The translations under genes and the position numbers were made by a program. A DNA stretch of 64,000 nucleotides from Pleodorina starrii. Its lineage: Eukaryota; Chlorophyta; Chlorophyceae; Chlamydomonadales; Volvocaceae. This document shows positions 36,323 to 45,682 of this stretch, one piece after another. Under the pieces are notes generated by a model. That model saw only the letters and a program-made list of their open reading frames with translations, was not told the origin of the DNA and made no database searches. The first letter of the stretch is position 1, and every line of letters starts with the position of its first letter. The stretch lies in the NCBI GenBank assembly GCA_030267565.1, contig BRXU01000014.1, positions 2,330,001-2,394,000 on the forward strand, in the 5' to 3' direction.

Positions 36323-38814
36323 CCGTGATGCGTGTACATACCATCTGTGCATCTGTGTTCAGGGTTTCCTGGTGGCGTGGAGGGTACATTCATCCTGCGG
36401 TCTTTGTGTGGGTTTGTGTGGGTTCATGAGTGTGTGATTCATTTTTATGGGGCCACAGAGCAAGAGCAAAGGGTAAGTCCTCTGGGAGAGTGGAGCATAC
36501 ATGGCAAAACTCCGGTAGATGCCCAGCCCACCCACCGTTTCAGGAGCAAGAGACAGATGCGAGAGTGCGGCGGCGCGTTTGTGTGTGTGGCAGATCTTCG
36601 TTTTGCCTAACTTCCATGGTAGTAGCAGTACGAACTTGGACATTGGGTATTGGCACTGAATCACAAACTGAGCCATGCCATGATCACACAAGACAGGGCT
36701 CAGAGCCTCTCGATTTTGAGATTAAGAGAAGCTGCCCACTTGTTTGGTTGCTCGCATGCACGCTTGTCAGTCTACCTAGTGGTTGCAAGTCGAGGGCCTT
36801 GCAAGACCACATTGTCGCTGCGCGTTACAAGCATTCCTTTGTTGCCCGGTTTAAGAGGCTCGAGTGGGAAATGCCGTATGCAGGTTGTTGATGAGCAAAC
36901 AATGCCAGTCCCGCTTCAGTGAGCTCCGGCTGCTGACTGTCATTTTTCTGGCTGCGAACGCCCGCCCCTGTGATGGGCCGGGGAGGTCTTGGGCCGGGGA
37001 TGCAACCCGACTAGGCGCTGTGCCTGCGCTCTCGTACATTCCTGACAACGGCGCCGTCCGGTGCACATGCCAGGGAGCACATCTCTGCCTGCAGGCTGCC
37101 AAGGAAAGAGCGCACACCATGTGGTGAATTTATTCCTTTTTCTTTACCGGCGACGGCAAGGGGCGTGTACCTCTGCCTCCAGGCTGGGTAACCCCAGGAT
37201 GCGAGGGTAGCGCAGTGTTGTTTGTTCTTTGTCGACGATGGTTCTGGGGTGTGCCGTGATTAGGATGTTGGATGGTCAAGGATGCTGCACGTTTATGCTC
37301 GTCATTCGTCATTGATAGCCCTGTGGAACTGGATTACCTTTTCATGGCATCTAGTAATTGCTGGTCATGGGGTTTTGGGTCGTGGGGGCAATGCTGTTCA
37401 GGGCCCCGCGGCAAGTTCATACGCAGCACAAGCGGACCAAAGCGGATGTCGGGATGTGACGTCCCGACATGAGTGTACCGGTATGAATGCGACTCTTGAA
37501 ATGGCAGACACATGCATGCGTGGTGTCAACAGTTCCGCATTGTATCCCCGACACAGCCGCACAAAAAAATTATCGGTAGGCACGTGAGGTAACTGCCATA
37601 AATGCGAAGAAATAAGAGGGCTTAAATGCACAACGCTGTGTCCAGTGTGATGCGTAGTGTTACGCTAAATGATGTAATGTACGGTACAAGATAACCGAGC
37701 GAAACCGCGACCCCGGCGATCGGGCGCAAAGAAGCTCGTTTTTTCACGGCCAGAGGGATGCCGTATTCGGGCTTGGATGGAGAGCTAGTGCGACATTGTA
37801 CTCAACAGCTTGCGCGAATAGGACCTCACGGGCAGAATCGGCGGATTCACAGGCCGCATCCTGGAGATACATGCTGCCATCCGGGGATTTCTTCGCGTCT
37901 GTGAATATCGCTAGGAGAGGCTAGGAGTTGGCACAGTGCGTCCGCCAGGTGGCCGACGTCAATGATACTCCCGTCTTCCAAGTACGCAATCATGGCCGCA
38001 GCTGCAGGTGCATCGAACGAAATGCCGGACCCGACGAAATGAATTCTGAGGATGCACGGCCGGCCAATGCTTGTCGAGAAGCAGCAGCGCCTTGTCAAGA
38101 TCCATGTTGACTTTATGCAGAACTAGCCGGAAGATAAACTCATTCGGGAGTGCCGACCGTGGTGAGGGACCGGTGCGCTTGTAGGTCGTACTATTTCGGG
38201 AAATAGTACGGCACGCATGCTCCAGCGCTGTTCCCACAGGCCCCACCCGAGCGGAGATCCCGGAATTTGCCGGCAAATCCAGCCTCAAATTCAGCCGTAT
38301 CATGGGCAGCATTTGACACTGATTGCAATTGCAATACCGTACGCATTTCACTCGCCCGTCGCCCCGCTGAGATGCAGACGCAAGGATTCAAGGCCGAGTA
38401 ATGAAGCAAGCTTTGTCACGAGCCATCATCTCCGCCTGCTCTTAGGTAGCAAGGGCTAGCACTGCTAGCAGCACCCGCGAGCAGATCGTTGAAACGGTAA
38501 ATATAAGCAGCACGAAACGCAAGGATGGCGAACACATACCACTGCCGAGGTGCACTGGGACGCATGCTGCAGGGTCCAGGCCCGTAGGCAGGCCACAGCA
38601 TAAACTGCCGCGCTAACCGCCGTCTCGTACTTCATGCCAAAGCGTACTGCTCGACAAGCTGGAAGCTGAACCTACTCCCATGTATTGCTGTACTTCTCGT
38701 TGAAAACTCTAGCAGACGACTGAAATGACCTGACGCCGCGCGTGAGAGTCAAGCGTCAGGTGCTCGCTTGGTACAGGAGATGGACAGCATTAATTAGGTT
38801 AAAAATCATCTAGA
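36323..38814. other. 2.5 kb without a supported gene
   Basis: This is one of the least GC-rich parts of the window. Two overlapping minus-strand frames near 37.9-38.2 kb read like protein sequence, but no intact gene can be built. A short perfect inverted repeat lies at 38187-38210. The last part must contain the promoter of receptor kinase B. No repeat family or RNA gene is recognised. Confidence 0.45.
38187..38210. repeat. 11-bp perfect inverted repeat
   Basis: CGTACTATTTC, GG, GAAATAGTACG. The stem could form in RNA or mark a dyad binding site; nothing near it decides which. Confidence 0.8.
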
Positions 38815-41800
38815 ATGAAAATAACCTTGATTTTAACTGTGGTGGCGTTGCTGGGGGCTCGGCCTTCGCGGTGTGAGGAGAATTTGGCCACGCTCGTTCG
38901 CACGACACGAGAGCTTTTCGCGGCACTCAACGACCCAGATACGACCCAGATACGGCTAAATGACAGCCTTGGCATTTCGGCCCAGGACTGGCCAAGGACC
39001 GTCAACATAACCAGGGCCGTCCTCATCTCAGCAACCGCGGAGCGGCTCGCCACGAGTACGTACGTCCTGATAGACTTCAAGTCCGTAGCAATGATGTTCC
39101 ATCTTGCGCCCAACGTCACGCTGACGTTCCGGGGGATCGAGGTACGGTACGCCCGAGACGAACAAACCCTCATCCCGCCGCGTCCCCCGCTCGAGCGACA
39201 CGCCCGATCGCTTTGCCAACAAGCTTCACGGGAACCATATCTTGACAACTCTATGCCCAGGTTCTGTGTGAGGGCGGGTTTCAGCCCCTCACGCTGAGGG
39301 ACGGCGTGTTGTGGGCTGGGGGTGCGGCGCGGCGGTCCGCTGGGCCGAGCTCCGCTGGGCCGAGCTCCATCCGCTCACGACATATTTCTCCGTCATGTCA
39401 CCCAGCAGCCCGAGCCCGAGCCGGCTTGACACTCCGCTTGCCAGTTTGCGACCGGGAGCCTCGATGGAGGAGCACGATCACCACCACCACCACCACCACC
39501 AGTCCACCACCACCACCACCACCACATCACTCGCCGCTGCCACGGACCGCTCCAGCTGGCTGCCCTGGCCGGTTGGCCGCCCCTCCCCTCCCCTTCATAT
39601 CCCCGCCGCCCGCAAGCAGCCAAGCCCCTGCACCCCTTCCCCTTCCCCTTCTCCTCCCCCGACCCGCACTTCTTCAACTTGCATCACAATCCCCATCACA
39701 GTCCTTTTCACTCCCGCCCCTGCTGCCCTGCTGCTTTTGGACCTCCAGGGCTTTGGTCATCCAGGGGGGGGGGCACGTTGCTGCATCCAGTTTCCAGTAC
39801 CACCGCCAATCTCCCATTGCACCCACCCCATAAAAACCCGCACCCGCCCCTGTCCCCCGTCCCTGCCCCTGTCCCCCCCTCCCCGCTGGCCCCGCTCTCC
39901 CCCCCCCACGCCCCCCAGCTGGTCAACCACTACGACACCGTAGGGCCCACCTTCCGCCCCCTCAGACTGTCCGTCGGCGCCACCGCCGTTTTCGAAAACT
40001 GCGTGCAGCGCCGCCGCGCCGGCCTGCCGTACAAGGCCGCGGTGGTCAACATGGTGGAGGCCACCCGGCCGGTGGGCGTGGCGGGGCCGCAGGTATGTGT
40101 GCTGTGTGCTGCGCTTTGTGCTGTGCTTTGTGCTTTGTGCTGCGTATGCTGTGTGTTCTTGAGGGTGAGGCCCGGCGCCGGAAACGCCTGGCCTACCGTC
40201 CGCAATACGGTACCGACCGTCATTCACTTCGGGCTTCCCCGTTGGAGTGGGGTTGCCGCAGGTGTGTGTGGTCATCTCCAACTTCACCTTCAGATCCACT
40301 CGGAGCCGCAGCCCGGTGTTTTACCCGGGGGCGATAAACATGTCGGACTACTCCACAACGGTGACGCCCGACAGGTGTGTGGGTGTGTGTGTATGTGTGT
40401 GAGCGTGTTTGTGTGTGGAGGGGGGAGAGGGCATTACGGGGGCGAGAGTGAGCGCCATTGACCCATGGGTCACTGTTCGGATCGCAAAACCCTAAAAATC
40501 CCCCAAACCCTAAACCCTAAACCCTAAAACCCATCCCTGTCATGACGACTGTTGTTCTCTTCGCCTCTCCACCCAGCTCTCTGGCCTATCAGAACCTCTT
40601 CTACGGCGGCTACACCTACACCACAGTCGCCTCCTACTACGTGGTCGACAACATCGTGAGTGACGAGTGCCTGGCGCAGCGACCCGGAACCGAATGCGTC
40701 ACGTTGCTGCTGCAGCAACTGGACGGCGGATCCACGGCGGCCGTGTCGCCGGCGGCGCAGGCTGGGCTCGGCGGCGGCGCCGCCGCCGCCGACCAGTCGG
40801 AGGACGACAAGCGGCGACGCCAGGTGCGGTGTTTTTAAAATGTGGGGTCTCGTCGCATCGCGGCTCGGGCGGGGAGGACTGTCATCATACTCGTCAAGCC
40901 TTTCTTCACCGCAGGTGATCATCGGCGTCGTCGTTCCTGTAAGTGTCGTACTGGTGGCGGCGGTCGTCGCGGCGCTGCTGCTGCAGCGGCGCCGCCGCAG
41001 CCGTCGCCTGCTGCGGCAGCGTCTGGAGAGCGACCAGCCGACGGGGCGGATGGGAAGCAGTGACGCGCAGCTCGCCGGCGGCGGCGGCGGCGGCAGCGAC
41101 GGCAAGGGCTGGATGCCGTACTCCCTAGCAGGCCCGGGTTTCCACCCCCACCACGACAGGGGCTGCGTCTTCCTGGGGTTGGAAGAGAACCAGCAGCTGC
41201 CGGAGTGGTCGCCGCTGGCGGTCGACGTGGTGAGATACCGGTACCGGTAACACTGTGCGCGGGTTTCGGAGCGGCGAGGAGGGAAGCGGGGAAGCGGGGG
41301 AGCAGGGCGGGGGATGCGGTGAAACCGGAGACCTGGTTTCGGAGCGGGAGGGCGCGGAGTTAGAACGTGGCGACATCTGGTTTCGGAGCGAGCGCGGGAG
41401 GGGGGGCTGAGGCGCGGAACCCGGGGGCGGAAGAGACACAGGCGAAGCGCGTGGCCGTGCAGGCGCGGCGCGGCGCGGCGAGTGCTGTACGTCAGTGTGT
41501 GTATTTTGCGTTTGTGCCGTACCGATAGATGCCGTACCGTATGGTACTGCACCGTAACCTGCTCGTCCATGTCCGCAGATGGAGGAGGAGGACGGCGAGG
41601 ACGAGCTTCAGGGCCGCAAGCGACCGGAGACCGCGGGGGTCAGTCAGATAACGGGAACCACCGACGCGTTGCCCTCGCCCCTCGGCGGCGGCGGCGGCGG
41701 CGGCGGCTCCCTCCAACAGCCGCCGTCCGATGGCGCGTCGTACGCTGCCGGCTCCGGCTTGCTGCGGCCCGCCATTTCGAGTCATGCGCTGAACGCCGCC

Positions 41801-44800
41801 GGCGCCGCCGCCGGCGCCGCAGGCGCCGGCAGAAACCGACCGGCCGACGACTCGGCCGGCGCGGCTGCGCCGGCGCCCGCGGCGGCGGCGGCGGCCGCCG
41901 CCGCCGGCCCCGCCAGCGACCCCGCTGCGAGCTCGGACCGCGGCGGCGGCGGCGGCGGCGGCGGCGGTTCCGACATGCAAGCTGAGTTGGGTCGAATGGC
42001 TCAGGAGCTGCGTGAGAGTGTCAAGGATCAGGCGATCAAGCTGGAGGGGGTCATTGGGTGCGGCTCATTTGGCACCGTGTACAAAGGCGAGTGCGGGGGG
42101 GAGCGAGTGTGGGTGCGGGATGCGGGTGTGGGAGTGGGCGGTTGCTGTGCGCTCCTGCCCCTGCTGCTGTGTGCGCTGTGTGTGGTAATGATAGTGGTCA
42201 TGGCGTGTGGCAGTGGCTGTTAGCCCGCCAGCCCGAACAAATGGCTGAATGTCGTACTCCGTGTCGTACCGTGCCGTACCGTGTCGTACACAGGCACCTG
42301 GCAGGGCCTGCCGGTGGCCGTCAAGACGTTGGTCTTCTCCGCCTCGGATGACAATCGGCGGAGGGCGCTGCAAGAGGCAGCGCTGTGCGCCAGCATAAGC
42401 CACACCAATGTAGTGGTGGGTGCCGTACTGCCGTACTGGCCTGGAGGCCCGAGGAGGCTCGAGGGAGGGCCGAGGGAGAGCCCTTTCCGTGACGGCGCGA
42501 CGACGCGCGTCATCTTTCCCCGCTTGCACCCCCCCACCCCTCACCCCATCCCACCCTCGCCTTGCCTTGCCTTGTTTTCCATCCAGGGCGACGCATCCGC
42601 TTGCTCGCCCCCTCACCCCCTCCCCTTCTCCTGCCCTTTCCCTGCCCCCCTCCCTCCCCCCTCCCCGGGCCGTTTTTATTACCCCCTCCCTTTCCCCATC
42701 CCCTTCCGTCCCCTCCCCCTCCCCCTCCCCCTCCCCTGTCCCTCCCCTCCCCACCCCCCCAGGCGACCTATTCCAGTGAGCTGCAGCCGCTGGGCACTCT
42801 GGGAGTGGCCCCCAGGTCCAACACATCCCTGGGGGCAGCGGGGCCGGGGGGCGGAGGACCGGACAGCGGAGGCGGCAATTCGGGGGAGAGAGACCTGTCG
42901 CAGATACTGGTGGGTGGGGCTGGGCTGGGCTGGACTGGGCTGGACTGGGCGGGGCGGGGCGGGGCGGGGCGGGGCGGGGCGGGGCTGGACTGGGCTTCAT
43001 GCCATCATGCGCGTGGGTGTTCGTCCCTGTTGCCGTCTTGCGGCTTCGCCCGCCCCTCCCTCTCCCTCTCCCTCCGTCGCCCGCCCAGCTCTCCCTCCCT
43101 CTCCCTCTCCCTCCCCCTCTCTCCCTCCCTCTCATTGCCCCCCCTCCCTCCCTGTAGGAGTGGCGGCTGTACATCGTGCAGGAGTACGCGGACGGGGGGC
43201 CGCTGCGGAAGTTGTACGGCAACAAACACCTGTGGCCGTCGCCCGGCGTGGTCAACATGGTACGGCACACGGGCCAGGGCGATGCGGGGCGGGGCGGGGC
43301 GGGGGCAGACCAACGTTGGTGGGGGTTGCAATCAGGAGGGCTTAAGGGTTTTACCGTTGGGATCACCGGCGAAACAATGCAGTGACTCACCCCCTTGCCC
43401 TTCGGCCCCCCCCCCCCCTGTTCGCCTCTGCCCCTCCCCCCTCCCCCCCTTCCCCCCTCCAGCCGGCCGTGGTGGGGTTGGCTCTGGGTATTGCCCGGGC
43501 GTTGTCGCACCTGCACGCCAAGCGGATCATCCACGGAGGTACGACTGGTGCTGACGTGGCGAGTTGGCGTTACGTTGGCCTTGGTGTTGGCGTTGGCGTT
43601 GGCTTTACACGGGCATGGCCTCATCTCACCTCATCAGGTCTAATCGCAGCGCATCACCATCGCTACACCATTGATAAAACCGGTACAACCACAACCACAA
43701 CCACAACCACAACCACAACCACAACCACAACCACAACCACAACCACATCCCAATGCCAATGCCAATGCCAAGTTGCCAATGGTCCCTCCTCCTCCTGCTC
43801 CCCCTCCTCCTCCTCCTCCTCCTCCTCCTCCTCCTCCCCCTCCTCCTCCCCCTCCTCCCCCTCCTCCCCCTCCTCCCCCTCCTCCTCCTCCCCTCCCTCC
43901 CCCCCGCTGACAGACCTCAACCCCAACAATGTGCTGCTCAAGCGCGACGACAGCGAACCCGCCGGCTACATCGTCAAAGTGGGGGACTTCGGACTCAGGT
44001 GGGGGACTTCGGACTCAGGTGACTCCAGGGGAGGGGAGGGGAGGCGGGGGGGGGGGGCACCGCCGGCCACCGGCACGTATCGCCCTGCTCCCTCCGCCCC
44101 GGTCGCCCTCTCACTCCTCCCTATCTCCCTACCCCTACCTCCCCTTTCCCTGACTCCCTGACTCCCCTTTCCCCTCCCTCCCCTCGGGCAGTGTGATGCT
44201 GCCCCAGAATCGGACCCACCTGAGCAATCTGCGCATGGGGACCATGTTCTACATGTGTCCCGCGGTGGTCATGAAGGTGGGTGCTGCATGGGGCTCCCTG
44301 AGGCGTTTCCATTCCTCCCTCCCTCCCTCTCTCTCTCGCTCTCTCTCGCTCTGTCTTGCCCAACTATGTGTGCACATGCGGTTAGAGAAAGGAAAAACGA
44401 TTGGTGGGCCCACCCCGGGCGAGGGGCGAGGGACGGGACGGGCTGTGTGGAGGGGGACGGGGACGGGGAGGGCTGGAGCGGGAGGTAAGAAACCCAGGAC
44501 GAGGAGGAGTATGGGTTGGATAGGTGATTGGATGGGTTGGATGGTTGGATGGATCCCTCCTCCCGCTCGTTACCGTTTACGGGCTAACCGTGGATACCCC
44601 CCCCTGCCCGCATACGACCGATGCACGGGATGGCCGCATGCAAACCGCGCCCCGCCACATACCGACATACGCGCCATCGCTCCTGACCCGCTCCCTCCCT
44701 CCCTTCCTCCGCCCCCGACCCGCCTTCGTGCCTGCCTCCCTTTCGTCCGTCGATACTGTACGCCTCCGATCGTGTGGGCTCTCGTCTGGGCGCTCCCTGC

Positions 44801-45682
44801 GCGGCGGCCTGCACCTCCCTGCACCCCTCCTTCCCTCCCTGGCGCACATTCACGTTGCGCCGCGCCGCATGGCGACGGGTGACGGATGGATGGATGATCT
44901 GGATCTGGATCTGGATCTGGATGTTGGCTCAGGGCCAAGTGGGTCCACCCTCGGACGGTGAGTTGGGCGCGGGTGCGGGGGTGGGTGCGCTATCGGTGAA
45001 AGGAGGGAAGGGCACGGCAGGGACTGGCTTTGGCAGCATTCCCACCATCCGGCCGCTCCATCCGGCCTCACAACACCGCCCGTGACCTGGCTCCCCTTTC
45101 CTGATCATCGCGCGCTCCCTCGCGCCTCCCCTCCCTCAGCCCCCATCCTCCCTCCCCCTCCCCCCTGCCCCCTCCCTCCCTACCCCTCCCTACCCCTCTC
45201 CCTCCGCCTGCCCCACTCTTCCTCCCTCCCTCCCCTCGCGAAACCCACACATGACAGTCTTCTCGCTGGGTGTGATGCTGTGGGAGCTCTACCACGGCCG
45301 CCGCGCCGGCATCCGCACCGACCAGGGCCCCCGCTACAGCAGCATCTTCCCCGCCTTCCCGCCCACCTGCCCCGACGCCTACCGAGCCGTCGCCCTGCAC
45401 TGCCTCCAACGCCAGCCACAAAACCGACCCTCCGCCGCCCTCGTGGAGCTGCAACTGGAGAGACTGCTGGAGGAGCTCACGCCGGCGGCGGCGGCGGTGG
45501 CGGCGGCGGCTCCGCCGCCGGCGTCGCCTGGCGGCGGCGGCGGCTCCGCCGCCGCCGCGCCCGGCGCGGGCGCCGGCGCGCGTGCGGGTTCGTTGTCGTT
45601 TGGTGCTGAGGATGAGCTTTCGGGCACTATGATGTCGGGGTCACAGACGCTGCCGCCGACGCAGTTCACGGAAGGGATGTAG
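38815..45682 (+). CDS. receptor-like protein kinase B (paralogue of kinase A)
   Basis: Fourteen exons join in frame (916 residues): 38815-39141, 39919-40092, 40262-40374, 40577-40823, 40915-41229, 41579-42086, 42294-42415, 42763-42909, 43158-43259, 43463-43538, 43914-43998, 44192-44276, 44933-44957, 45258-45682. The signal peptide (MKITLILTVVALLGARPSRC) is followed by an ectodomain with sequons NDS, NIT, NVT, NFT, NMS that aligns with that of kinase A (LTFRGIELVNHYD with ITFQWLEMVNYVE; VQRRRAGL with VQRRLAGL). Residues 288-310 span the membrane, followed by RRRRSRR. A Gly/Ala-rich linker leads to the kinase: GCGSFGTV, VAVK (Lys572), HGDLNPNN (Asp711), DFG (735-737), DVFSLG. The APE motif reads CPA (761-763). 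The end of exon 1 at 39141 was chosen because it restores the alignment to kinase A; the His-rich frame after it is then intronic. Kinase activity is likely but uncertain. Confidence 0.86.
39476..39527 (+). repeat. CAC trinucleotide repeat in first intron of receptor kinase B
   Basis: Runs of CAC (CACCACCAC...) lie inside the intron 39142-39918. The open frame through them would encode poly-His/Thr but is skipped in the model that preserves ectodomain homology. Confidence 0.75.
40487..40532 (+). repeat. telomere-like CCCTAAA repeats in an intron
   Basis: AAACCCTAAACCCTAAACCC-type repeats (three to four units, some CCCTAAAA) lie about 45 bases upstream of the acceptor of the exon at 40577-40823. 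Confidence 0.8.
42087..42293 (+). other. GC-AG intron in the kinase glycine-loop codon
   Basis: Only cutting at AAAG|GCGAGT and joining to CACAG|GCACCTGG keeps the kinase frame (VYKG-TWQGLPVAVK), matching VYRG-QWQGLEVAVK in the paralogue. There the donor at the same site is the normal GTGAGT. The nearby GT (GTGCGG) gives a frameshift. Confidence 0.8.
43679..43912 (+). repeat. ACAACC, AATGCC and CCTCCT arrays in an intron
   Basis: About eleven ACAACC/CACAAC units (43685-43746) are followed by AATGCC units and a long CCTCCT/CCCCCT tract running into the acceptor of the catalytic-loop exon at 43914. Confidence 0.85.
43979..44018 (+). repeat. tandem 20-bp duplication spanning a splice donor
   Basis: GTGGGGGACTTCGGACTCAG occurs twice in a row, at 43979-43998 and 43999-44018. 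The first copy is exon end (VGDFGL/S); the second is intron in the working model and is itself followed by a second usable donor, GTGACT. Confidence 0.92.
44933..44957 (+). other. 25-nt micro-exon of receptor kinase B
   Basis: GGCTCAG|...|GTGAGT borders enclose 25 bases encoding GQVGPPSD plus the first base of Val. It joins MK at 44276 to the DVFSLG exon at 45258 in frame. Confidence 0.85.

Noticed and set aside
39142..39943. Long plus-strand open frame with poly-His/Thr after receptor kinase B exon 1
   Set aside because: Using the donor at 39142 and acceptor before 39919 restores direct homology to the kinase A ectodomain. The His/Thr stretch is then a CAC microsatellite inside an intron.
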